Below, piece by piece: positions 53,020 to 61,168 of a DNA stretch of 64,000 nucleotides. The translations under genes were made by a program, and so were the position numbers. The notes under the pieces are model-generated. The model saw only the letters and a program-made list of their open reading frames with translations. It made no database searches and was not told the origin of the DNA. The stretch is taken from the NCBI GenBank assembly GCA_033344775.1, contig JAWPMT010000004.1:1922001-1986000 (forward strand), read 5' to 3'. This DNA comes from Cytophagales bacterium. Lineage in GTDB: Bacteria > Bacteroidota > Bacteroidia > Cytophagales > Cyclobacteriaceae. The first letter of the stretch is position 1; the number at the start of each line of letters is the position of its first letter.

Positions 53020-54096
53020 ATGAAGAACCTGTTTGTAGCTACAGCAAAAGGCCTGGTACAATTCGATGCTTCTGGTAATCCACTGCGTTGGAATAAGGTC
53101 CACTTCATGGGTTTTAATGTCACCAATGTTTATCATGACCCGATCAACAGGCGTATCTGGGCAGGTATTTCGCACAAACACTGGGGGCAAAAGCTTCATT
53201 ATACCGAGGACAGTGGTCAATCCTGGAATGAAACACCTCTACCCAAATTGCAAGGAAAAATCCTTCCGAATGGGAGGCCTGCAAAACTCAGACAAGTTTG
53301 GTGTTTTGCTCAAGGAGGTGCCAAATATTCAAATCGGCTATGGATGGGAACAGATCCAGGCGCATTATTCCTTAGTGAAGACAATGGCCAGACCTTTCAG
53401 CTAGTAGAAACATTATGGGATCACGAAAGCCGACAATCAGAAGGACAATGGTTTGGAGCAGGAAGTGATTTTCCTTTCATTCATTCCATTGTTGTTGATC
53501 CTCAAAATGCCGATCATATTTTGATTGCGGTGAGTTGTGCGGGTGTGTTTGAGTCATGGAACAGCGGAAAAACCTGGGAGCCAATCAACAAAGGCTTAAT
53601 TGCAGCCTATCTACCGAATCCTAATGTAGAAGTTGGTCACGATCCGCATATCCTGCACTTGGCCAATTCTGACTCAGCCATTTTATGGCAACAAAATCAT
53701 TGTGGCATTTTCAATTCAAAGAACGGGGGTAAAGCATGGCAGTTGGTTTCGAAGGAAGGTTCACTCCCCCATTATGGCTTTGCCATGACCATTGATCACA
53801 GCAATCCAAACAGGGCCTGGGTGATTCCAGCGGAAAGTGATGAGCAAAGAATTGCTCCGGAGCTCAAAATGCAAGTCTTTAAAACGGAAGATTTTGGTGC
53901 CACCTGGCAAGATGACAGTATCGGGTTGCCACAAGAAAATTGCTTTGATATTGTTTTGCGACAAGCATTTGATCGGCAAGATGGAATTCAGGTTTTTGGC
54001 ACCACTAACGGCAATCTCTTTTTAAGATCAGAAAGTGAAAAATGGACATGTATCTCTTCTCATCTCACCAAAGTCAATGCTCTGACGATCGTTTAG
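53020..54096 (+). CDS. BNR/YVTN-repeat beta-propeller protein, sialidase-like fold
   Basis: The 358-residue protein has no signal peptide and carries Asp-box-like repeats (TEDSGQSWNE, SEDNGQTFQ, WNSGKTWEP, SKNGGKAWQ, EDFGATWQD), indicating a six-bladed sialidase-like propeller. The catalytic Arg triad of true sialidases is not evident, so a hydrolase role is not claimed. It is translated just behind the second MoaD-like protein, pointing to a shared function. Its last 4 bases overlap the convergent Uma2 gene. Confidence 0.85.
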   Translation: MKNLFVATAKGLVQFDASGNPLRWNKVHFMGFNVTNVYHDPINRRIWAGISHKHWGQKLHYTEDSGQSWNETPLPKLQGKILPNGRPAKLRQVWCFAQGGAKYSNRLWMGTDPGALFLSEDNGQTFQLVETLWDHESRQSEGQWFGAGSDFPFIHSIVVDPQNADHILIAVSCAGVFESWNSGKTWEPINKGLIAAYLPNPNVEVGHDPHILHLANSDSAILWQQNHCGIFNSKNGGKAWQLVSKEGSLPHYGFAMTIDHSNPNRAWVIPAESDEQRIAPELKMQVFKTEDFGATWQDDSIGLPQENCFDIVLRQAFDRQDGIQVFGTTNGNLFLRSESEKWTCISSHLTKVNALTIV

Positions 54097-54656
54097 CCTT
54101 GTTTTTGAGGAATGATGTCGCTGACATTCAAGGTCAAGCCTTCATATTGAATAGCATCAGTTCCCAGATAAGTCTGTGACTTTTTATAAGTTCCTTCTGC
54201 AGATTCAGAGAAAGCAAATACTCTGGCATTCTCAATATCTACTACCCAATACTCAGGAATACCTGCATTCGCATACAATTCGAGCTTGGTGGTGGTGTCG
54301 TACAGAAAAGTTGTATCGGAAACTTCAATAACCAAAGTAGCATCTGAAGCTGTTGGCAATTCCTCGAAATAGGTTGTTGGATGCTTTTTGAGCAATGCCA
54401 CGTCTGGCTCTGGCTCAGTATGATTGTCTAATCGAAGAGGGTTTTGAACACTTACGTCGAATTGATCTGAATAGTTTTTCAACAACCAACCCATTAATCT
54501 ATTGACAACTGCTGCGTGTTTGCTTCCGATTGGCGACATGGTTATGATTTCTCCATTGATCAGTTCTACTCGTTCCTCCGGACGTATGATCCCTACCTCA
54601 CCCATTTGGTGATATTCCGAGGCGGTGATCATTCGCTTTGAAACAACTGCATTCAT
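54093..54656 (-). CDS. Uma2-family (DUF820) restriction-endonuclease-fold protein
   Basis: The 187-residue protein has the PD-(D/E)xK pattern of Uma2: ELINGEIITMSPIGSKHA, EPEPDVALLK and LVIEVSDTT, then YWVVDIENARVFAF. The cellular role of the family is unknown. It is the downstream member of a tandem pair, four bases from the first copy's stop, and shares a 118-bp identical 5' block with it while the rest has diverged. Confidence 0.9.
   Translation of the reverse strand: MNAVVSKRMITASEYHQMGEVGIIRPEERVELINGEIITMSPIGSKHAAVVNRLMGWLLKNYSDQFDVSVQNPLRLDNHTEPEPDVALLKKHPTTYFEELPTASDATLVIEVSDTTFLYDTTTKLELYANAGIPEYWVVDIENARVFAFSESAEGTYKKSQTYLGTDAIQYEGLTLNVSDIIPQKQG
54535..54652. repeat. 118-bp block identical to 55096-55213
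   Basis: The stretch coding for the first 40 residues of the downstream Uma2 protein is identical, base for base, to 55096-55213 in the upstream paralogue. Outside it the genes differ widely. It indicates recent gene conversion or a partial duplication. Confidence 0.9.
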
Positions 54657-54659
54657 CGT

Positions 54660-55217
54660 TTAAACTTGTTTTTGAGGAATAATATCTCTGACCTCCAAAG
54701 TCAGTCTCTGATATTGAATTGTATCTGAACTATAATAAGTCGCTGACTTTTGATAGGTACCTTGAGCTGGTTCTGAAAAAACAAAAACCCGGACATTCTC
54801 AATATCAACTACCCAATATTCAGGAATAGCTTCTGCAGCGTATAGTTCCAATTTGGTCGTTGTATCGTATAACAGAGAAGTATCTGCTACTTCGATAACA
54901 AGCACAACATCCTGGGCTTTTGGATGTTCAAAACCGTCGGTTTTATTCGTAATTGCCAAATCTGGTTCAGGCTCGCTGTGGTCACTTAATACGATTGGGT
55001 CTTGAACAATAATCTCAAAGGGTCCATCAACATGATTATGATAGAACCATTTAGTTAGTTGTCGGACCACCTTAGCATGTTTTGTTCCTTTAGGTGACAT
55101 GGTTATGATTTCTCCATTGATCAGTTCTACTCGTTCCTCCGGACGTATGATCCCTACCTCACCCATTTGGTGATATTCCGAGGCGGTGATCATTCGCTTT
55201 GAAACAACTGCATCCAT
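54660..55217 (-). CDS. Uma2-family protein, tandem paralogue
   Basis: The 185-residue protein matches its neighbour: MDAVVSKRMITASEYH, ELINGEIITMSPKGTKHA, EPEPDLAI, VLVIEVADTS, and YWVVDIENVRVFVF. The predicted active-site Asp and Glu positions are kept in both copies. It starts a two-gene minus-strand unit and is divergent from the TfoX-like gene at 55268, with only 50 bases between starts. Confidence 0.9.
   Translation of the reverse strand: MDAVVSKRMITASEYHQMGEVGIIRPEERVELINGEIITMSPKGTKHAKVVRQLTKWFYHNHVDGPFEIIVQDPIVLSDHSEPEPDLAITNKTDGFEHPKAQDVVLVIEVADTSLLYDTTTKLELYAAEAIPEYWVVDIENVRVFVFSEPAQGTYQKSATYYSSDTIQYQRLTLEVRDIIPQKQV
55096..55213. repeat. 118-bp block identical to 54535-54652
   Basis: This is the second copy of the Uma2 5' block, encoding residues 2 to 40 of the upstream paralogue. 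The offset from the first copy is 561 bases. Confidence 0.9.
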
Positions 55218-55267
55218 ATAAGCAATTTAATTAATTCCTATCTTTCAATTACCAAAGGTCAATAACT

Positions 55268-55630
55268 ATGCCTACGAAAAAACCTCACCCAACGATACCT
55301 GAAGCAATTTTTGAAAAGTATGATCGGCACATCGCCAAACTTCCTGAACAAAAGCGGAAAGGTGCTAAAAACCCTTACACTTCTCACAATGGTCACATGT
55401 TTTCTTACCTCGACCCGAAAGGTATACTTTGCCTTAGATTGGGTAGACAAGATTTAGAGGCATTCCTGAATACTCATCAAACGGAACGACCCGTTTCTTA
55501 CGGTGCAGTAATGAAGGAATATGCAATAGTTCCATCGTCGTTATGGGACACTGATGAATTAGCCGAATACTTCAAGAAAAGCTATGACTATATATGCTCC
55601 TTAAAACCCAAACCAACTAAGAAAACATGA
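55268..55630 (+). CDS. TfoX N-terminal-like small protein
   Basis: The 120-residue protein shows the pattern of the TfoX N-terminal/YjbR-like fold: HMFSYLDPKGILCLRLGRQDLEAF, then YGAVMKEYAIVPSSLWD and ELAEYFKKSYDYICSL, ending in a Lys-rich tail. No signal peptide. Such proteins are common and mostly uncharacterised. It is divergent from the Uma2 pair and converges with the E1 dehydrogenase gene. Confidence 0.7.
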   Translation: MPTKKPHPTIPEAIFEKYDRHIAKLPEQKRKGAKNPYTSHNGHMFSYLDPKGILCLRLGRQDLEAFLNTHQTERPVSYGAVMKEYAIVPSSLWDTDELAEYFKKSYDYICSLKPKPTKKT

Positions 55631-55658
55631 GATTGATAAACCAAAACAGGTAGCTGAG

Positions 55659-55692
55659 CGAGCCTTGTCGGTAGACAGGCTTGTCGAAGCCT
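55659..55692. repeat. nested palindromic element between convergent genes
   Basis: AGGCTT-GTCG-AAGCCT (55677-55692) is a perfect 6-bp hairpin, and it can alternatively pair with AGCCTTGTC upstream (from 55661), giving two competing hairpins. The sequence resembles the CTGAGC/GTCGAAGC-type REP palindromes scattered in Bacteroidota genomes. It may also act as a terminator, though no T-run follows. Confidence 0.45.
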
Positions 55693-57760
55693 AGCTCCAA
55701 TAATTGAAGATTTCCCGAATCTGATCTTCTACTTTTTCAGCAGAAGGCAACATCGTTTTCTCCAAAGTACTATTCAGTGGAATAGCCGGCATGTTTTCAG
55801 ATCCCATTGTTACCACCGGCGCATCCAGATCTTTGAAGCAATGTTGTTGAATATTGGCTGCCAAGGCTCCTGCAAAGGTTGCCGAATTAGGCTCCTCTGT
55901 TAGCACAAGGCATCGGCTCGTCTTTCTGACCGATTGATATACGGTATCGTAATCCACTGGATTCAGTGTTCTTAAATCGACAATCTCCACCTGGCCTTCA
56001 AATGCCTTGGAAGCATTGAGTGCCCAATGAACACCCATCCCATAAGTAACTAAGGTTAAGGCCGTGCCTTCATTGACATGTTTCGGATCTGCTTTTTGCG
56101 TGATGGCCGCTTGTCCGAATGGCAGCACATAATTTTCGTCAGGTTCGTGCGTCTTCGCTTTTTCCGTTCCCGGAACCTTAGACCAGTACAGTCCTTTATG
56201 TTCAAAAATGACTACTGGATTCGGATCATGATAAGCCGCTTTCATAAGCCCTTTGAGATCGGCACCATTACTAGGATAAGCAATTTTCACACCTCTGATA
56301 TTGGCAACGACAGACTCTACGCTCGAAGAATGATAAGGTCCGCCACTTCCATAAGCCCCAATAGGAACTCTCAAAATCATACTGGCCGGCCATTTACCAT
56401 TACTCAAGTAGTAAGATCGGCTTACTTCGGTGAATAGCTGATTCAATCCTGGCCAGATGTAGTCAGCGAATTGCACTTCTACCACAGGCTTCAGCCCAAC
56501 AGCTGCCATACCCACTGTAGAACCCACAATAAATGCCTCCTGAATTGGGGTATTGAATACTTTATCGTCACCAAACTTTCCTGCAAGTGTAGCTGCTTCT
56601 CTGAAAACCCCTCCTAATCTTCCGCCAACATCCTGACCATAGAGCAAACAATCATCATTTTTCAGCAGGTCTTCCATGGCATGCAGAGCACAGTCCACCA
56701 TCACACTTTTCTCTGCTCCGGAAGGTTTTCTTTCCCCTTCTTCTTTAAGAACAGGCGTAGGTGCATAATCATGCTTGAACAGGTCTTCCGGCTTGGGATC
56801 TTCTGCCAACAGTGCTCGATCAAAATCGTCCTGAACCAATGCTTTGGAACGAGACTCTATCTCCAGTATATCTACTTCCGAAACACCAGCGTCTATCAAT
56901 GCGGATTTCAAAAATGGATAAGGATCACGTGTACGGTGCTCATCCAGGTCATCCCGGTACCATTCCATCCGCACACCGGACGTATGGTGATTCAATAATG
57001 GCACTTTCGCATGAATCAGGAACGGTCTTCTTTCTTTTCGGATCGTGCTAATGACATCTTGTGTCACTTGCAAACATTCCTGAAAATCAGATCCATTGAC
57101 TTGTCGCGCTTCAATGCCTGAAAAACCCTTGATGTATTCAAAAGCATTTTGTGACCGAACTTCATCGGCACTTGCTGAAATATCCCATCCATTGTCCTGA
57201 ATCAGGAATAGTATTGGCAACTGCTTTAATGCAGCCATTTGAAAAGCTTCGGCCACTTCACCTTCCGTCACACTGGCATCACCAAGAGAACAAAGTACGA
57301 TCGGACTCCCTTTCTGATCGCCTATCTGTTTGTCTTTGTATTGCAACCCCATCGCCGCTCCTGTAGCAGGAATTGCCTGCATACCTGTAGCTGAAGATTG
57401 ATGCGGAATTTTCGGCTTATCGGCATCCCTTAAACTCGGGTGAGAATAATAGGTCCTTCCTCCTGAAAACGGATCATCCCTCTTTGCAAGTAATTGCAAC
57501 ATGAGATCATAAGGGGTCAATCCCATTCCAAGCAGCAAGGCATCATCCCTATAGTAGGGATAAGCATAATCTTCCGGTGTAAGGGTCAAGCCGGCCGCCA
57601 GCTGTATCGCTTCATGCCCTCTTGAAGTAGCATGCACATATTTTGAAGCCACCTTAAAGTTCTCCTCATAACACTCAGCCATGTTTTTGGCGACGCTCAT
57701 GAGCTCAAAACCTGTCAATAATTCATTTTCAATCGATATGGGCTCCGTTACTTTTTGCAT
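55691..57760 (-). CDS. fused alpha-beta branched-chain 2-oxoacid dehydrogenase E1
   Basis: One 689-residue chain holds both E1 subunits. Residues 1 to about 330 are the alpha (TPP-binding) part, with TSRGHEAIQLAAGL, and GDASVTEGE ... DNGW as the TPP motif; about 350 to 689 are the beta part (LLYGQDVGGRLGGVFREA, PVVEVQFADYIWPGLNQL, EPNSATFAGAL). It decarboxylates branched-chain 2-oxoacids (Val/Leu/Ile breakdown, branched fatty acid primers). ATG at 57760 is used, as a GTG three codons earlier is less likely. E2 and E3 genes are not in the window. It is divergent from an Lrp/AsnC regulator that probably controls it. Confidence 0.9.
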   Translation of the reverse strand: MQKVTEPISIENELLTGFELMSVAKNMAECYEENFKVASKYVHATSRGHEAIQLAAGLTLTPEDYAYPYYRDDALLLGMGLTPYDLMLQLLAKRDDPFSGGRTYYSHPSLRDADKPKIPHQSSATGMQAIPATGAAMGLQYKDKQIGDQKGSPIVLCSLGDASVTEGEVAEAFQMAALKQLPILFLIQDNGWDISASADEVRSQNAFEYIKGFSGIEARQVNGSDFQECLQVTQDVISTIRKERRPFLIHAKVPLLNHHTSGVRMEWYRDDLDEHRTRDPYPFLKSALIDAGVSEVDILEIESRSKALVQDDFDRALLAEDPKPEDLFKHDYAPTPVLKEEGERKPSGAEKSVMVDCALHAMEDLLKNDDCLLYGQDVGGRLGGVFREAATLAGKFGDDKVFNTPIQEAFIVGSTVGMAAVGLKPVVEVQFADYIWPGLNQLFTEVSRSYYLSNGKWPASMILRVPIGAYGSGGPYHSSSVESVVANIRGVKIAYPSNGADLKGLMKAAYHDPNPVVIFEHKGLYWSKVPGTEKAKTHEPDENYVLPFGQAAITQKADPKHVNEGTALTLVTYGMGVHWALNASKAFEGQVEIVDLRTLNPVDYDTVYQSVRKTSRCLVLTEEPNSATFAGALAANIQQHCFKDLDAPVVTMGSENMPAIPLNSTLEKTMLPSAEKVEDQIREIFNYWS

Positions 57761-57965
57761 ATGATACACGCTTGGGGTTATGCCTGCTTTTTACGCCAGA
57801 CTGATGTATATATAATGGGATTTTAAACCATAAAGTTACGCTTTACCAGTGCTTTAATATTAAAATCAAATCAATTAGTATGATTTCACTATATATTTAC
57901 ATTTCAATAGAATAAATGGCAATCAGACCCTACAATTCGATTCGAAAGCAGAAAATAATTCTATC

Positions 57966-58436
57966 ATGAGTTTACCTCGAAAACTGGACGATACAGATCA
58001 CAAGATTTTGCATCTCTTGCAGCAAAATGCGCGCATGACTGTGAAGGAAATGTCCGAGAAGCTCAACCTATCTACCACCCCTATTTTCGAGCGTATCAAA
58101 AAGCTGGAGAAAAGCGGGATCATTGATCATTACACAGCAGTGATCAATCAGGAAATTCTGGGAAAGAAATTGACTGCATTTGCTCATATTTCCTTCAAGG
58201 ACCATTCAAAGGAATTGATCTCTGCCTTTGAAGAAAAAATTCTGGCATTACCTGAAGTACAAGAATGTCATTACGTCACGGGAGGGGCTGATTTCATCAT
58301 CAAAATTCTGGTCCGTGATATAGAACGATACAAAGAATTTATCACTGAAAAACTATTCAGCATCCCGAATATCGCCCGGATTGAATCTTTTCTTTCGCTG
58401 CAGGTTAAAACGAAACCTGCGCAAATGGGGAAGTAA
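57966..58436 (+). CDS. Lrp/AsnC-family transcriptional regulator
   Basis: The 156-residue protein has an N-terminal HTH (LDDTDHKILHLLQQNARMTVKEMSEKLNLSTTPIFERIKKLE, given here only as the motif region residues 7-50) and a C-terminal RAM ligand-binding domain (VQECHYVTGGADFIIKILVRD) that binds amino acids. Its gene faces the E1 dehydrogenase gene across 205 AT-rich bases, so branched-chain amino acid control of E1 is likely. No operator was defined. Confidence 0.93.
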   Translation: MSLPRKLDDTDHKILHLLQQNARMTVKEMSEKLNLSTTPIFERIKKLEKSGIIDHYTAVINQEILGKKLTAFAHISFKDHSKELISAFEEKILALPEVQECHYVTGGADFIIKILVRDIERYKEFITEKLFSIPNIARIESFLSLQVKTKPAQMGK

Positions 58437-58779
58437 ATAGGGATGAACTACATAGTACGACCCCTATTCAAAATCAGCTAGAAAGCATTGACAGTTGCTT
58501 CATTACTAGTAGATACAAAACCTACTTACAAGCCGCTAAGGGAATGATAACCCTTCGATCCTGGAATCCAGCAACAATTATTGAGATGTCTTGAAAATCA
58601 ATTTAAAATTATTTCTTCGGGAATTTTGTACTATTCATCGAATAAATATTGCCATTTAAAGAACTTGTTCATTTCTTTGAGGTCGATAAGTAACCGATAT
58701 GAACACCACCCACCGCATCAAGAGCCACAAGCGCACATTCGTTTATGTACTTTGTGTCGCTATTTACTTTTCAGTTGTC
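58437..58779. other. intergenic stretch between convergent lrp-type and TAXI genes
   Basis: No terminator with a T-run was found. Weak hairpins occur near 58538-58556 (AAGGG/CCCTT) and CTGG/CCAG near 58561-58571. The only candidate gene is the tiny membrane protein at 58699. Confidence 0.4.
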
Positions 58780-58806
58780 TTATTCCTCTTCAACATCAAC
58801 ATCTGA
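58699..58806 (+). CDS. possible small membrane protein, 35 aa
   Basis: The reading frame ATG at 58699 to TGA at 58804-58806 gives a basic N-terminus (MNTTHRIKSHKR) and one hydrophobic helix (TFVYVLCVAIYFSVVLFLF), a credible small inner membrane protein. Its last 27 bases overlap the 3' end of the convergent gene. No clear promoter or homologue is known to me, so chance is not excluded. Confidence 0.3.
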   Translation: MNTTHRIKSHKRTFVYVLCVAIYFSVVLFLFNINI

Positions 58807-60081
58807 CGGTTTTTTGTCATTGATGATTTTCGAGTGATCGAGTGAATGATAAATCTCGTCCCACAGCATCATGAAGATGACAAACTCGTTGTTGGCACTC
58901 AATTTCTCATCAATTAGCAGCTCAAATACTTTTTTCTGAAGTCTTCTGAGTCGATCAAAAAGGTATTGGCTGTCATAAGTGCTCATGTTCTCCTTCAGGG
59001 TGAGCAATTCCTTGTAGTACTCATCCATCCTATCCTTCTTCCGCTGATTGATCGTCGCTCTCAAACTGGCGACCAAACCAATAAGTAGCACCATGGCAGA
59101 CAAAACAAATCCCATCACCTCTGCATAGCGCTCCACAAACTTGGGTTGATCTCTATTTAGGTAATCTATGGTTCCTTGTTGAAAGGGAAAAATCAGGTTG
59201 ATGTCCTGTTGGTTTACTTCAAACGTATAACTATTGGACGAACCAAAAATCGGCACGATATGATGGTGATGAATGGTCTCGATCAAGTCGTAAATGACAT
59301 CTGCAGGAAAATCACGTCTCGTGACCAGCAATTCATGCACCGCAAATGTATAGATCGGTTTTTCAAGGGCAATTCCGAATGCATCCCTGGACAATACATA
59401 GGGAGTAGTCTTTTTGTATTCACGACAAAACCCTTCGATAAATGAGCCATTGCCTTTCGAATCTACCGGATCAAAAGAATAGATATAGGCTTTCTTGGAA
59501 TGGATCAATCGCCCTAAATCGTAGTTTTCCTTTCCTGAGAAAAACAGCAACAATTCATTCCTTTCCAAATCATTTTCCAGATCATAGTGATCTTCTATTC
59601 TGTAATTGATGGAGGAATCCCCTGTAAACCTTGGAATGAGCTTCTGAAAAAATTGAAGCTCCTCGATCTCTTTGGTCAGCACCAGATAGTCTCCTGCCCT
59701 CAAGAGCGAATCAATTTTAGCCTGGGACATCTGATGTCTGGATAGAATAACCAACACCTCATGAAAAAATGGAATAACTGTCCGAATGTCCCGCTTAGAT
59801 TGTCGATAATCCAGGGTGTTATCTACCGTGGTGATCGAAAACTCTCCATTAAGGATAGATTCAATGGCCTTTACTTCCGTCAGAGAGTCCCTTGGCACGA
59901 CCTCAATCTCAAATTTTGAGTGGCTATTGATGTCTTCAATGATTTCTCGCATCAAAGGTGCGTCCTCAATGGACACCAGCAATTTCATATCGTAGTGATT
60001 CCTGCAAGAGGTTACCAATAACAAACTGGTAAGTAGGAGTAAAAAAAATGGGCCTTTCTGAGTAAAAAATACCTTGAGCAT
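58780..60081 (-). CDS. TAXI-type solute-binding lipoprotein with membrane segment and cytoplasmic tail
   Basis: A lipoprotein-like signal (LLLLTSLLLVTSC, Cys near residue 26) precedes a binding domain of about 290 residues resembling TAXI TRAP-transporter receptors (NGEFSITTVDNTLDYRQ, IRTVIPFFHEVLVIL, ALEKPIYTFAVHELLVTRRD). Unlike transport receptors it continues with a membrane helix at about 321-341 (VMGFVLSAMVLLIGLVASLR) and a charged, helical tail of 92 residues (NQRKKDRMDEYY ... KKVFELL). No TRAP permease gene is adjacent. This layout suggests ligand sensing across the membrane rather than uptake, but no known output domain is visible. Confidence 0.75.
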   Translation of the reverse strand: MLKVFFTQKGPFFLLLLTSLLLVTSCRNHYDMKLLVSIEDAPLMREIIEDINSHSKFEIEVVPRDSLTEVKAIESILNGEFSITTVDNTLDYRQSKRDIRTVIPFFHEVLVILSRHQMSQAKIDSLLRAGDYLVLTKEIEELQFFQKLIPRFTGDSSINYRIEDHYDLENDLERNELLLFFSGKENYDLGRLIHSKKAYIYSFDPVDSKGNGSFIEGFCREYKKTTPYVLSRDAFGIALEKPIYTFAVHELLVTRRDFPADVIYDLIETIHHHHIVPIFGSSNSYTFEVNQQDINLIFPFQQGTIDYLNRDQPKFVERYAEVMGFVLSAMVLLIGLVASLRATINQRKKDRMDEYYKELLTLKENMSTYDSQYLFDRLRRLQKKVFELLIDEKLSANNEFVIFMMLWDEIYHSLDHSKIINDKKPSDVDVEEE

Positions 60082-60250
60082 GAGCAGGCTCTTAATTTTC
60101 AGTTAATACAATGTTTCCGGATTGATTATCTGCAGCTGGAAACAGCAAATTATGGATATTTCGCCAATTGGACAACACCCTTACAAATGGGCATGGAAGA
60201 AACCCGGATAATCCGGGGAATGATTAACTTGACCGCCCTGTAAATTGCCC

Positions 60251-61168
60251 ATGCTTGCCATTATTTATTCGCTATTACCCATCTTCTCTTTGATCATGAT
60301 GGGTTTTGTTTTTCGAAAGTGGAAATTTCCATCAGATAACTTCTGGGTATCAGCAGACCGCCTTACTTATTTTGTACTATTGCCCGCACTGATCATCCAA
60401 AAACTAGCTGTAGCCGATTTCTCCTCCTCATCTGTTAGTCAGCTCTATCTGGTTTTATGCGGCAGTGTAGTGGTCATGGGAATGCTTGCTCTGGCTCTGG
60501 GATCCATTTTCCGTATCCGGGCCAGCTCCCTTACCTCAGTATTTCAAGGTAGTATTCGCCCCAACACCTATGTCGTTCTCGCTTCAGCGACGGCACTATA
60601 TGGCTCTGAAGGACTGGCACTGGCTGTAATCCCGCTAGCAGGTGTAATACCTCTGGTCAATATCCTCTGCATTTTATCTTTCGCCTATTATGTTCCCAAT
60701 GGCAAAAGGACTCTCGGAGGTGTGCTGAAAAGTATTTTTCAAAACCCTTTGGTCATAGCTTGCATCATAGGGATCTGCCTGAACCTGACAGGCATTGGAT
60801 TACCATTTTTCACTTACGACTTATTCGATATACTTGCCAGCGCCGCACTTCCGCTTGGATTGATCTCTGTCGGGACAGGATTGCGTGCGCTGGAACAACG
60901 ACAAACATTGATCCCAATCATCATTGCTAATATTTGCAAATTGGTTTTGATGCCCATCTGTGCTTTTTTGCTTTTGCAATACATGGGATTAGATGGTCTC
61001 TCTCTGGCCGTAGGAACGTTATTTTGTACGGTCCCTTGTGCCATATCCTCCTATATCCTTGCAGGGCATCTGAACGGTGATCAACCACTGATGGCCTCCA
61101 TTATTACGATCGAAACGCTCGTAGCGTTTGTCACCATGCCTGTCTTACTTGCGATACTTTTAGGTTAA
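60251..61168 (+). CDS. AEC-family transporter (auxin efflux carrier type permease)
   Basis: The 305-residue protein has about ten membrane segments in two inverted halves, with the family N-terminus IIYSLLPIFSLIMMGFVFRKW and the central FQNPLVIACIIGICLNLTG. ATG at 60251 is preferred over a TTG two codons earlier. The family carries organic anions or amino acid derivatives; substrate unknown. Its stop overlaps the convergent MG2-like gene by 4 bases. Confidence 0.9.
   Translation: MLAIIYSLLPIFSLIMMGFVFRKWKFPSDNFWVSADRLTYFVLLPALIIQKLAVADFSSSSVSQLYLVLCGSVVVMGMLALALGSIFRIRASSLTSVFQGSIRPNTYVVLASATALYGSEGLALAVIPLAGVIPLVNILCILSFAYYVPNGKRTLGGVLKSIFQNPLVIACIIGICLNLTGIGLPFFTYDLFDILASAALPLGLISVGTGLRALEQRQTLIPIIIANICKLVLMPICAFLLLQYMGLDGLSLAVGTLFCTVPCAISSYILAGHLNGDQPLMASIITIETLVAFVTMPVLLAILLG

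Noticed and set aside
53020-54096. Secreted sialidase
   Set aside because: Asp-box repeats alone define the fold; no signal peptide and no evident Arg triad, and the context is cofactor synthesis.
54093-55217. Transposase or mobile element for the two Uma2 genes
   Set aside because: Uma2 proteins have a nuclease-like fold, but no inverted repeats, target duplications or transposase motifs surround them; the shared block is confined to their 5' ends.
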